A stretch of 64,000 nucleotides of DNA from assembly GCF_031157355.1 (NCBI RefSeq), contig NZ_JAVIFT010000003.1:1-64000 (forward strand), written 5' to 3'. Below, in pieces: positions 1 to 7,670 of the stretch. The notes under the pieces are model-generated. The model was given only the letters and a program-made list of their open reading frames with translations. It was not told the origin of the DNA and did not search any database. Positions within the stretch are counted from its first letter, which is position 1, and every line of letters begins with the position of its first letter. The DNA comes from Hyphomicrobium sp. LHD-15 (lineage in GTDB: Bacteria; Pseudomonadota; Alphaproteobacteria; Rhizobiales; Hyphomicrobiaceae). The position numbers and the translations under genes were made by a program.

Positions 1-1
1 C

Positions 2-112
2 AAGGGCCCCGGCCGTGGCGGCCCCGGCGCTGGTCGTTCGGCTGGCGGCAGCAGCGGCGGCGGTTTCGGCGGTGGCGCTGGCGGTGGTGGCGGCGGCTAC
101 GGCAGCCGCTAA
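2..112 (+). CDS. C-terminal fragment of a glycine-rich protein
   Basis: Only the last 36 codons lie in the window; the frame starting at base 2 reads to a TAA at 110-112. The visible tail is almost entirely Gly, Ser, Ala and Arg, with a GGGGGGYGSR end. Such low-complexity RGG-like tails are found on RRM RNA-binding proteins, DEAD-box helicases and single-strand DNA-binding proteins, but the folded domain lies upstream of the window, so the function cannot be stated. A strong hairpin with a T-run follows at 156-190 and fits the end of this transcript. The composition explains the apparent repeats in the first 110 bases. Confidence 0.6.
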   Translation, partial: KGPGRGGPGAGRSAGGSSGGGFGGGAGGGGGGYGSR

Positions 113-155
113 GCGCTCGGCCTTTCGGCCTGACGCCTTCAATTCGATTTGAGAG

Positions 156-190
156 CAGCCGCTGGCAGTTTGCCGGCGGTTGTTTTTTTT
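156..190 (+). terminator. Intrinsic terminator after the glycine-rich gene
   Basis: A 12-bp stem (156-167 with 171-182, including two G-T pairs) closes on the 3-base loop GTT and runs into eight T residues at 183-190. This is a textbook Rho-independent terminator on the plus strand. It separates the truncated upstream gene from the M48 protease gene that starts at 323. Confidence 0.8.
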
Positions 191-322
191 GAGCAGCGCC
201 ACATCGACGTGCCAATCCCGCCTAACTCCGTACACGGACCTCGACTATTGCTCGGGAATCGGCGCGACTGACGCTCGACCGGCAAGTTGAGCTTCGATCG
301 AAGCAGGAATGGACGTGCTCTG

Positions 323-1942
323 ATGGCCAAACTCTATTTCGCTTCCCTCGTCACGCTCTCGCTGTTGACCGCCATGGTCGCGGGCGTCGTGATCGCAGCC
401 CTCGTCGCCATGGGCTCTCTCGACGTCGGCATGGCGCTCCTGATGGTGCTGGCGATCAACACGCTGATCTTCTTCATCAGCCCCTGGCTCACCGACCTGA
501 TGCTGAAATGGGTGAACCAGGTCGCCTTCATCGACGACAAGATGCTCGCGGCCCGATACCCGCACATCCACGCCATCATTCACGACGTGGCACGCGAGTA
601 CGGCTTCACGGCGCCGTCCGTCGGCATCATCCCGGATCGCAACCCGACCGCCTTCACCTACGGCCTCTTCCGCTCAAATGCCCGCATCATCCTGACCGAC
701 GGCATTTTCGAGTTCCTCAACGAGGAGGAAGCCCGCGCCGTCACCGCCCACGAGCTTGGCCACATCGTCAACCGCGACTTCCTCGTGATGACCGTCGCCG
801 GCACCCTCGTGCAGATGCTTTACGTGATCTATTCGAGCCTCACCCGCAGGCCTTCGGGCGGCGGCAACTCCAAAAGCAAGAACAACCTCTTCATCGTCGG
901 CATCGTCGCCTATGTGATGTATCTGCTCGGCACCTACATCCTGCTCTACCTCAGCCGCACCCGCGAATATCTAGCCGACAGCTTCTCGGCCGAACGCGTC
1001 GAGGCGCGCCATCTCGCCAACGCGCTGGTGAAAATTGCCTACGGCATCGCCGAAGCCGCCGACACGGAGCAATCCCGCGAGCTTCTCGCCTCCACCCGCC
1101 ACATGGGCTCGGTCGACTTCAAGGGTGCGCGCCACCTCGGCCTTGTCGTCGAAGCGTCGAAGACCCATCCCGAGGCGACCGCCAATGCCATGCTGTTCGA
1201 CATCTACAATCCCTGGGCCAAGCTGATCGAACTCAGCTCCACCCATCCGCTGACCGGCAAACGCATCCAGGCATTGGCAACGATCGCAAACCACAAACGC
1301 CAGGCGTTCCCCGACATCGACGTCGAAGCAGCGGCCAAGCGCGCCAACGTCAATCCGTCCGCGCTCTGGACCAAATTCTGGCGCGAGGTCGGCGTCCTCG
1401 TGCTTCCTGTCGTCGTCGCGGCGATCGTTGGACTTTGGGGCCTTGCCAGCGAGACGCCAGCCCTTGCCCTGCTCGCGGTGCCGGCCGGCATCTTCGCCTG
1501 GCTCGCCTTCATTCCGATCATCTATCCATCGTCAGCCCCCGCCAACGAAACCGTCGTCGATCTGATGGGCGACGTTGCCGCGTCTCCAGTCATCGGCCGC
1601 CCGGTGCGCCTCGAAGGAGAGGTGATCGGCCGCGTCGATGCCGGCTCCGTATTCGGCGAGGACACCGTCTTCGCGGACCCCTCCGGCCGCATCAACGTCG
1701 ATTTCCGCTCGCTTCTAGGACCGCTCGGCGACCTTTGGACCGGCTGGCGGCGGATCAAACCGCACATCAATCAAAAAGGCAGCGTAACGGGCTGGTTCCG
1801 CCGAGGCATGGGCGGCTTCGTGATCATGAAGGAACTCGACACCACGGCCGGCCGCGTGCGCGCCTATCCGTATTTCGCCGGCATCGGCACCGCCGTGTTC
1901 GTGCTGCTGCTCGTTGGCGTCATCGCCCTCTTCACCACTTGA
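323..1942 (+). CDS. M48 (HtpX-like) membrane zinc metalloprotease with an extra C-terminal region
   Basis: Predicted integral-membrane gluzincin of 539 residues. The zinc site is visible as HELGH (His143, Glu144, His147) with the third ligand Glu215 in an REYLAD motif after a membrane hairpin. Hydrophobic helices lie at about 5-33, 36-58, 153-172 and 189-210, followed by two more near 365-400 and 510-538. HtpX-type enzymes, which degrade damaged membrane proteins, are usually near 290 residues; here about 250 more follow, with a soluble stretch between the last helices. The ATG at 323 is preferred (AGGAA at 305-309); an in-frame TTG at 287 would add 12 residues before the first helix. The active site faces the cytoplasm in the family. 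Family assignment is secure; the target proteins are unknown. Confidence 0.88.
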   Translation: MAKLYFASLVTLSLLTAMVAGVVIAALVAMGSLDVGMALLMVLAINTLIFFISPWLTDLMLKWVNQVAFIDDKMLAARYPHIHAIIHDVAREYGFTAPSVGIIPDRNPTAFTYGLFRSNARIILTDGIFEFLNEEEARAVTAHELGHIVNRDFLVMTVAGTLVQMLYVIYSSLTRRPSGGGNSKSKNNLFIVGIVAYVMYLLGTYILLYLSRTREYLADSFSAERVEARHLANALVKIAYGIAEAADTEQSRELLASTRHMGSVDFKGARHLGLVVEASKTHPEATANAMLFDIYNPWAKLIELSSTHPLTGKRIQALATIANHKRQAFPDIDVEAAAKRANVNPSALWTKFWREVGVLVLPVVVAAIVGLWGLASETPALALLAVPAGIFAWLAFIPIIYPSSAPANETVVDLMGDVAASPVIGRPVRLEGEVIGRVDAGSVFGEDTVFADPSGRINVDFRSLLGPLGDLWTGWRRIKPHINQKGSVTGWFRRGMGGFVIMKELDTTAGRVRAYPYFAGIGTAVFVLLLVGVIALFTT

Positions 1943-1963
1943 TCGCAAAGAGCTTCGCTTGCG

Positions 1964-2797
1964 CTATCCCGGCTGCCGTGCGCCCTCGGCACGGCGTAGC
2001 GCTGCGATCCACGCGTAAAGCGCATCGTAGGATCCGAACAGGTAATGGTCGGCGTGCCCGGCCCCCTGAAACGTCCGGATCGTCTTCGGAGCGTTCGCCA
2101 AGTTGAAAATCTCGCGCCCCATGGCGACCGGAACGATGTCGTCGATCTCGCCATGCAGGATCAGCAGCGGCGCGGCGACGGCTTTGATGTGCCGGCGCGT
2201 TTCGTAGCGATCGGTCATGAACCATCGCCCGGGAACCCACGGATAATGCAGCGCCGCCAGATCGACCATCGACGTGTACGGCGCATCGAGCACGATACCG
2301 GCGACCTCGCGCGCTTCCGCAACCTGCACCGCAACGCTGGTGCCGAGCGACTCCCCGTACAAGATGATGTCGGCGGGCGCGATGCCGAAGCGCTCCGTCA
2401 GCGTGTCGTAGGCAAGCCTGGCATCCGCGACATTCGCCGCTTCCGACGGCTCCCCGCTGCTGCCGCCGAAGCCGCGATACGTCATCATGAACACGCCGAG
2501 CCCGCGCGCCATGTATTTCCGGATCCTCTCGATGCGTGTCTCGAGCGAACCGGCATTGCCGTGAAAATAGAGAAGCGTCGGCTGCCCGGCCTTGGCAGGC
2601 GCATACCACGCCAGCACGCGCGCGCCGTCCGGCGTCTCCAGCACCTCTTCCGAAACGCCCGTGAGTCCGGCTGATTTCGGCGTGAAGTAGGTGGTGTCCG
2701 GAAAGTACATGAGATGACGCTGCAGGGTGGGAACGATTGCAGCCAACAGACCCATCACCAACGCCACTCCGACTGCCGTTCCGAGCACCAGCTTCAA
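1964..2797 (-). CDS. Membrane-anchored alpha/beta hydrolase (Bem46/ABHD13-17 type)
   Basis: Serine hydrolase of about 277 residues with an N-terminal signal anchor (residues 2-22). The oxyanion-loop motif HGNAGS is at 79-84, the nucleophile elbow GESLG puts Ser at 150, the acid is Asp219 or Asp220 in GEIDD, and the base is His248 in GAGHADH. This layout matches Bem46/YfhR-like hydrolases, whose natural substrates are mostly unknown. A TTG at 2797 with GAGGGAG seven bases upstream is the best-supported start; a GTG at 2860 would add 21 basic residues before the anchor. The gene converges on the M48 protease gene and is divergent from the LysM lipoprotein gene. The fold is certain; the substrate is not. 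Confidence 0.85.
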   Translation of the reverse strand: MKLVLGTAVGVALVMGLLAAIVPTLQRHLMYFPDTTYFTPKSAGLTGVSEEVLETPDGARVLAWYAPAKAGQPTLLYFHGNAGSLETRIERIRKYMARGLGVFMMTYRGFGGSSGEPSEAANVADARLAYDTLTERFGIAPADIILYGESLGTSVAVQVAEAREVAGIVLDAPYTSMVDLAALHYPWVPGRWFMTDRYETRRHIKAVAAPLLILHGEIDDIVPVAMGREIFNLANAPKTIRTFQGAGHADHYLFGSYDALYAWIAALRRAEGARQPG

Positions 2798-2935
2798 GGA
2801 CGCACTCCCTCGCCGACAACGCGCCTGAACGCGCTCGAGCCTCCGTACAAACCCTACCACGCCCTTATGCTTAAGGCTCGATTAACCAAAAGCTGCGCTT
2901 GTTGTGTGGGTATGCGTCTCGCGGAGTTTTTGGTC

Positions 2936-3586
2936 ATGCGTTCCCGTCCCCGCTCGATCTGCGCCAGCGCGCTGATCCTCTCCGGCCTTGCGGCCACCCT
3001 AGCCGGTTGCAGCTCCGGCGGCTCCCAGGAATCCTTCACGACGAGCAACCTCGGCCCGCGCCCGCAAGAGGGCATGTCGCGCACCTATCCCGACGGCTCG
3101 ACCGCAGGGCGCCCCTACTCCAACGGATCCTACTCGGACGGCACCTACGGTCGCCCCTATGCGGAAGCTCCGCGCCGCTATGTCGATCCCGGTCAGCCGA
3201 CACCGCGCCAGGTCGCAACGGCCACGCCTTACTACGGCGGCCAGGCGGGATACGGGCAGCAGCCGACCATCCAGACGGGCAGCGTTGGAAATTCCGGCAA
3301 CACCGCGCCGAACGGCTACGACAATAACGGACGCTGGCAGCAGACACCGCCGTCGCGCTGGTCGCAACCGGCCCCCGTCACAGCCACAGGTCCGGTCGAC
3401 AGAGGTCCGGCCGCTGGCTATGCGCCGAGCAATCCGCAGGTCGTCGAAGTCCGCGAGGGCGATACCCTCTACGGTCTCTCGCGCCGCTACAATATCCCGG
3501 TGAGCGATCTGATTGCCGCCAACCGCCTCCCGAATGAGCGCATCGCCATAGGCCAGCGTCTCGTCATACCTACGCGCTATCGCTGA
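2936..3586 (+). CDS. LysM-domain lipoprotein
   Basis: Predicted outer-membrane or periplasmic lipoprotein of 216 residues. The signal peptide ends in a lipobox (LAGC, Cys25), followed by a long Gly/Tyr/Pro/Gln-rich, probably disordered linker. One C-terminal LysM domain (about 170-213) begins VREGDTLYGLSRRY and should bind peptidoglycan. No peptidase M23 domain follows, unlike NlpD-type activators, so it is more likely a wall-binding anchor than an amidase activator. The start at 2936 has GGAG ten bases upstream; an in-frame ATG at 2912 is a weaker alternative. It is divergent from the alpha/beta hydrolase gene. Confidence 0.85.
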   Translation: MRSRPRSICASALILSGLAATLAGCSSGGSQESFTTSNLGPRPQEGMSRTYPDGSTAGRPYSNGSYSDGTYGRPYAEAPRRYVDPGQPTPRQVATATPYYGGQAGYGQQPTIQTGSVGNSGNTAPNGYDNNGRWQQTPPSRWSQPAPVTATGPVDRGPAAGYAPSNPQVVEVREGDTLYGLSRRYNIPVSDLIAANRLPNERIAIGQRLVIPTRYR

Positions 3587-3692
3587 CGGGTTTGTCTCGT
3601 TCGGAAGCAAACTTTCCCCGCGTGAAACGCCTGCCCACCGTCGTGTCGTTACCGGCGCCAAGCGGCGTTGACCGGCGTGCACGAACGCGCCA

Positions 3693-3731
3693 CTGTTTTT
3701 TGCGTCCGTAGATTTAGAACGCAAAAAACAG
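3693..3731. promoter_or_regulatory. Perfect 13-bp inverted repeat upstream of a small membrane protein gene
   Basis: CTGTTTTTTGCGT at 3693-3705 is the exact reverse complement of ACGCAAAAAACAG at 3719-3731, separated by 13 bases. The right arm ends nine bases before the AGGGGA ribosome-binding site of the gene at 3755. The T- and A-runs lie inside the arms, so it does not look like a terminator. It could be an operator for a dimeric repressor or a 5' UTR hairpin; the sequence does not decide. Confidence 0.6.
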
Positions 3732-3754
3732 AGATAAGCAGGGGAATCCGAAAT

Positions 3755-4162
3755 ATGGCAGCACGCAGCGGCGTCATCTCGACAAGTATCATTGTCCTCG
3801 TTCTGATCGCGACAGCGATCGGGGCATTGATCGGCTTAGCACTCGACGGCGTTTTGCCGGGCACGCGCTCGCTCGCCATCACGGCCGGTCTCACCGCTAC
3901 GATCATTGCCTCCATCGCACGCTACAAGATCGTATTCCTCGGCGCAGGCAAAGGCGTCGACGAGTCGAAGGTGCCGGGCGTGCTCGTCGTCAACGCCGCG
4001 ATCGCATCGATTGCCGGTAGCCTCGCCGCGCACGACCTCGCCGGTCTCGTTGCGAGCCCGCCCTCGTCGGTCCTCGTCGGCACGTTCGCCGGTCTCTTGT
4101 CTGCCGTGCTGATGGCACTCTTGATGATCACGTACCACACCAACGCGACCCCGGCGCGCTGA
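3755..4162 (+). CDS. Small membrane protein of unknown function
   Basis: A 135-residue, mostly hydrophobic protein. Helices can be drawn at about 8-32, 38-58, 78-97 and 103-127, with a short charged loop (GAGKGVDESKVPG) between the second and third. I do not recognise a family; nothing resembles a catalytic motif. ATG 3755 is chosen because AGGGGA lies at 3740-3745. The gene is flanked by a perfect inverted repeat upstream (3693-3731) and a strong hairpin downstream (4185-4227), so it is probably a single-gene transcription unit. Confidence 0.75.
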   Translation: MAARSGVISTSIIVLVLIATAIGALIGLALDGVLPGTRSLAITAGLTATIIASIARYKIVFLGAGKGVDESKVPGVLVVNAAIASIAGSLAAHDLAGLVASPPSSVLVGTFAGLLSAVLMALLMITYHTNATPAR

Positions 4163-4184
4163 CGCGAGCACGCTTGAAGCTGAG

Positions 4185-4227
4185 AAGGCCGCGCGGCGAA
4201 CCGAGACGGAGCGCTGCGCGGCCTTTT
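4185..4227 (+). terminator. Terminator after the small membrane protein gene
   Basis: A 14-bp stem (4185-4198 with 4212-4225, one G-T pair) has a 13-base loop and overlaps a run of four T residues at 4224-4227. It lies 22 bases after the TGA at 4160-4162. The loop is long for a canonical terminator but the position fits. Confidence 0.6.
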
Positions 4228-4327
4228 ACTTTGCAGGCTCGTCGTATGTCTCGGCTCAACGAGACAGCCCAAGCGCGTGATAGTTTTTGATCGAGCGGAA
4301 CCGCCGCAGCACGCACCCAAAAACGCG

Positions 4328-4867
4328 CTATCGGCTGAAGGCGGCTTGCGTACCCTCGGTGCGCGGCTCGTCGAAGCATTTGAGCAGGTAGGCTTGCCGC
4401 TCAGGCCCCGGAAGATGCCCATACTTCGAGCCGCGGCTGCTCGCGAAATGCGGAGCGAACCCCTCGATGTCGGCGCGCGTGAACAATCCCGCCCAGCGGC
4501 CGTAATCGATCGCCCAGCAGTCGGCTTCGCGCTCGCTTTCGAGCGTCGGCCGGATCACGTGCCCCAGCACGTGGTGGGCACATTCGTGCATGTAGAAGAA
4601 CACCTGCATCTTCGCGGGCAATGTCGCCAGCCGATCGGTATCGAGCGAGATGATGGGCATCCGCGCGATGATCGAGGCGCGCCCCACGTCGCCGAGCTCG
4701 GACGTGCGCAGCGTCCGCACCACCGCGCCCCGGTAGTCGTAGCACCGCATCGGATTGCCGCCGATCACCGGCTGCACCACCAGCTCGTCGGCCGCGCGCG
4801 CGCGTTCGCTCGAAGCGAACGTCGTGAGACAGATGACGAGTGCCAGTACTCCAGTGAGTGCCCGCAT
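4328..4867 (-). CDS. Secreted HExxH metalloprotease-like protein
   Basis: An exported protein of 179 residues. The N-terminal signal peptide runs to about residue 26 (SERARA-AD). A zinc-binding HECAHH motif is followed about 20 residues later by ESEREADCWA, which supplies the Glu/Asp typical of the third ligand in M48-like gluzincins. The protein has only the catalytic core and no membrane helices beyond the signal peptide, so it probably acts in the periplasm. Four Cys residues in the mature part could form disulfides. ATG 4867 is preferred over an upstream start at 4906 because it begins the signal peptide and has AGAGG about nine bases upstream. The substrate is unknown. Confidence 0.75.
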   Translation of the reverse strand: MRALTGVLALVICLTTFASSERARAADELVVQPVIGGNPMRCYDYRGAVVRTLRTSELGDVGRASIIARMPIISLDTDRLATLPAKMQVFFYMHECAHHVLGHVIRPTLESEREADCWAIDYGRWAGLFTRADIEGFAPHFASSRGSKYGHLPGPERQAYLLKCFDEPRTEGTQAAFSR

Positions 4868-5247
4868 GCGGCTAGCCTCTTGGATTGGTCCGAATGTCCC
4901 TCTCACATACGAAGGCTAGAGGCTGACCGATCCCCGCCGCAAGGGGATAACATTGACGCACCGGCCGGCCTGTGCACACGCAGCGCACAACATCCTGAAA
5001 CCGAACGTCAATCCCGAGATTGACGCGGCCATGCCCGAGACACGGCCTCGACCGGATAGCCGCCATCTCGCCACGCGACAAACCCACCACCGAACTAAGC
5101 GACGGGCGCAAGTCCCATATTTTGCACGGCCTGAGTCGCCAGCGCCGAGCAGTGATCTCGGCATTGGCTATGTCGAGGAGCTATCGATAGCTGATTTTGA
5201 TGTCGTCACGGCGCACGGCGGCAAAAAGACGACCGCCATATCGGGCC
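4868..5247. other. Intergenic stretch between pntB and the secreted metalloprotease gene
   Basis: About 380 bases with no convincing gene on either strand. The only structure I see is a nested inverted repeat at its right edge: GGCGCAC (5210-5216) with GTGCGCC (5251-5257) around GGCGG/CCGCC (5217-5221 / 5233-5237). It overlaps the pntB stop codon and might help end the pnt transcript, but it lacks a T-run. Confidence 0.4.
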
Positions 5248-6651
5248 CTAGTGCGCCATCGCCTTGGCGATCTCCTCGGTCATCTTCTTGGCATCGCCGA
5301 GCACCATGACCGTGTTGTCGCGATAGAACACGGGATTGTCGATGCCGGCATAACCGGACGCGAGCGAGCGCTTGTTGAAGAACACGGTCGCGGCCTTCCA
5401 GACCTGAAGCACCGGCATGCCGTAGATCGGCGAGGTCTTGTCATCCTCGGCGGCCGGGTTCACGACGTCGTTGGCGCCTATGACATAGACGGCGTCGGCC
5501 TGCGCGAACTCCGAGTTGATGTCCTCGAGTTCGAACACCTCGTCGTAGGGAACGTTGGCTTCCGCAAGCAGCACGTTCATGTGCCCCGGCATGCGTCCGG
5601 CGACGGGATGGATCGCGTACTTCACCTCGACGCCGGCTTTCTTCATGGCGTCCGCCATCTCGCGCAGCGCATGCTGAGCCTGGGCGACGGCCATGCCGTA
5701 GCCGGGTACGATGATGACCTTGGAAGCGTTCTTCAGCACATAGGCAGCGTCCTCGGCGGAGCCAAGTTTCACCGGCTTCTGCTCGCCGCCACCCGAAGGT
5801 CCTGCCGTCTCGCCGCCGAACCCGCCGGCGATCACCGACAGGAAGCTGCGGTTCATGCCCTTGCACATGATGTAGGACAGGATCGCGCCCGACGAGCCGA
5901 CCAGCGCGCCGGTGATGATCAGCGCGATATTGCCGAGCGTGAAGCCGATACCGGCCGCGGCCCAGCCCGAATAGGAGTTCAGCATCGACACGACGACCGG
6001 CATGTCCGCGCCGCCGATCGGAATGATGATGAGCCCGCCGAACACCAGCGCGATCAGCGTGATCGTCCAGAACAGCGTCGGATCGCCGCCCGAATTGCAG
6101 AACTGATAGACGAGCACGATCAACGCCGCGAGCAGGCCGAGATTCACAAAATGGCGGAATGGCAGGATGATCGGCGCGCCCGACATGCGTCCCGAAAGCT
6201 TCGCGAACGCGATGACCGAGCCCGTGAACGTGATGGCGCCGATCGCAAGGCCGATACCCATCTCGATGAGGCTCGCCGCGCCGATCGAACCGGGATGCCC
6301 GATACCGAAGGCTTCCGGCGCATAGAGGGCAGCAGCCGCGACGAACACCGCCGCAAGGCCGACCAGCGAATGGAATGCCGCCACCAGCTCCGGCATCTGC
6401 GTCATCGGGATCTTTTTCGCGATGACGGCGCCGATCGCAGCACCGAGACCGAGGCCGCCGAGGATCAAGACCCAGCTCAGCACGTCCTTCGGCGCCGATA
6501 CGGCCAGCGTCGTCGCCACCGCGATCGTCATGCCGATCATACCGTAGAGATTGCCTTTACGGCTTGTCACCGGATGCGAAAGCCCGCGCAGCGCGAGAAT
6601 AAACAACACGCCCGAGACGAGATAAAGGAACGAAGCGGCATTTGCGGTCAT
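5248..6651 (-). CDS. pntB: NAD(P) transhydrogenase subunit beta
   Basis: Membrane subunit of the proton-translocating transhydrogenase, which uses the proton gradient to reduce NADP+ with NADH. The 467 residues show the PntB layout: about eight to nine membrane helices in the first 280 residues, then the NADP-binding domain III with the fingerprint GYGMAVAQAQ. That domain also contains HPVAGRMPGHMNVLLAEA and the late VIGANDVVNPAA motif. It ends an operon whose order is pntAA, pntAB, an unknown exported protein, then pntB, with six bases between the unknown gene and this start. Length and motifs are as expected for the family. Confidence 0.97.
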   Translation of the reverse strand: MTANAASFLYLVSGVLFILALRGLSHPVTSRKGNLYGMIGMTIAVATTLAVSAPKDVLSWVLILGGLGLGAAIGAVIAKKIPMTQMPELVAAFHSLVGLAAVFVAAAALYAPEAFGIGHPGSIGAASLIEMGIGLAIGAITFTGSVIAFAKLSGRMSGAPIILPFRHFVNLGLLAALIVLVYQFCNSGGDPTLFWTITLIALVFGGLIIIPIGGADMPVVVSMLNSYSGWAAAGIGFTLGNIALIITGALVGSSGAILSYIMCKGMNRSFLSVIAGGFGGETAGPSGGGEQKPVKLGSAEDAAYVLKNASKVIIVPGYGMAVAQAQHALREMADAMKKAGVEVKYAIHPVAGRMPGHMNVLLAEANVPYDEVFELEDINSEFAQADAVYVIGANDVVNPAAEDDKTSPIYGMPVLQVWKAATVFFNKRSLASGYAGIDNPVFYRDNTVMVLGDAKKMTEEIAKAMAH

Positions 6652-6657
6652 GACGAA

Positions 6658-7227
6658 TTAGTCCTTCATGGCTTCGACCGAGCCAGCGGGGAACACCACG
6701 CCGGCGAACTCGGGATAGACCTTCCTCAGAATTTCGATCTGCTGCGCTTCGCTCACGCGCAGCAGATACCAAGTGCCGTTGTCGATCAGCGCGAGCGTAT
6801 GGGAGTTCACCGAGATCTTGCCGTTTCCGGCATCCATCACGGTGAGGGTCGGGATCAGCGCGAACGGTGTTCCATCGGCAAGCTGCTTCTGGTCCAGCTT
6901 GTCGGTATCCATCCCGAAAGAGACGAGCTTCACTGCCGCAAGCGTCTGCTTCATCGTCGCGATGACGAAGGTGCGTAGCTTGGCTCTTTCGAACCCGGAC
7001 TGTTCGGCGATGTGGGCCAGCACGCGCGGCGGAATGGTGTCGACAACGACCTCGTAGTTGCTGCCGTGCATCGCCGCGTCGAACCGCGTGACGGTCTCCT
7101 TGAGCGAGCTGACTTCGGCGCTGCTGAGATCACGCGCCGCGGCAGCCCTGTCCCACCCGTGAACGAGCACGAGCGCCAGCGCCAACACAGCCGAAAGCCG
7201 CAGCGTTTCTCCCAACGGACGAAGCAT
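6658..7227 (-). CDS. Exported protein of unknown function inserted in the pnt operon
   Basis: A 189-residue protein with a signal peptide (hydrophobic stretch about 9-24, AAA-RD cleavage near 28-30). The mature part has no motif I recognise. Its make-up (an N-terminal helical segment, then strands such as KISVNSHTLAL and TWYLLRVSE) would suit an NTF2- or cystatin-like alpha+beta fold, which is only a guess. Its ATG overlaps the pntAB stop by one base (TGATG) and its stop lies six bases before pntB, so it is translationally coupled and co-transcribed with the transhydrogenase. A periplasmic partner is not part of the standard transhydrogenase, which makes the placement noteworthy. Confidence 0.85.
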   Translation of the reverse strand: MLRPLGETLRLSAVLALALVLVHGWDRAAAARDLSSAEVSSLKETVTRFDAAMHGSNYEVVVDTIPPRVLAHIAEQSGFERAKLRTFVIATMKQTLAAVKLVSFGMDTDKLDQKQLADGTPFALIPTLTVMDAGNGKISVNSHTLALIDNGTWYLLRVSEAQQIEILRKVYPEFAGVVFPAGSVEAMKD

Positions 7228-7658
7228 CAGTGACGCCCGCCCTTGCCGCCGGAGCTGTCCTTTTTCTTGTACATGGCAAGCATGCGGCTGGTGACGAGGA
7301 AGCCGCCGAAAATGTTGACGGAGGCCATCACCAGCGCGAGGAAGCCGAAGATCCGCGCGAGCGTCGTGCCCTCGGCCACCAGCTCGAGCCCGACAGCTAG
7401 AAGCGCGCCGACCACGATCACCGAGCTGATGGCGTTGGTAACGCTCATCAGCGGCGTATGCAGCGCGGGCGTGACGCTCCACACCACGTAGTAGCCGACG
7501 AAGATCGCCATCACGAACACCATGAGGCGGTAGATGAACGGATCGACCGCGCCGCCGATGCCTTCGCTCGCCATTGCCGCCGACGGCAGCAACGCGAGAG
7601 CGACAACCGCGCCAAGGCCACCAACGATCAGTGAGTGGAAGTGCGAAGCCTTCTTCAT
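7227..7658 (-). CDS. pntAB: NAD(P) transhydrogenase subunit alpha part 2
   Basis: The separate membrane half of subunit alpha, 143 residues, as found in three-subunit transhydrogenases of Rhodospirillum rubrum type. It begins with a hydrophobic leader-like segment (about 9-30), followed by three helices; the diagnostic stretch FVGYYVVWSVTPALHTPLM is visible in the middle. It ends in a Lys/Gly-rich tail. It starts 12 bases after the pntAA stop and overlaps the next gene by one base. Together with PntB it forms the proton channel. Confidence 0.95.
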   Translation of the reverse strand: MKKASHFHSLIVGGLGAVVALALLPSAAMASEGIGGAVDPFIYRLMVFVMAIFVGYYVVWSVTPALHTPLMSVTNAISSVIVVGALLAVGLELVAEGTTLARIFGFLALVMASVNIFGGFLVTSRMLAMYKKKDSSGGKGGRH

Positions 7659-7670
7659 GGCTGAAAACCC

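Noticed and set aside
2-112. Repeated GGC-rich units at the window start, as a possible repeat array
   Set aside because: They are codons of a glycine-rich protein tail, with no regular unit length or spacers.
3693-3731. The 13-bp inverted repeat as an intrinsic terminator of the LysM gene
   Set aside because: The T and A runs lie inside the stem and no T-run follows it; it also adjoins the next gene's ribosome-binding site.
5197-6978. A 593-codon open frame opposite pntB
   Set aside because: It lies antisense to a certain gene, is rich in Arg, His and Asp as expected of a shadow frame in GC-rich DNA, and shows no motif.
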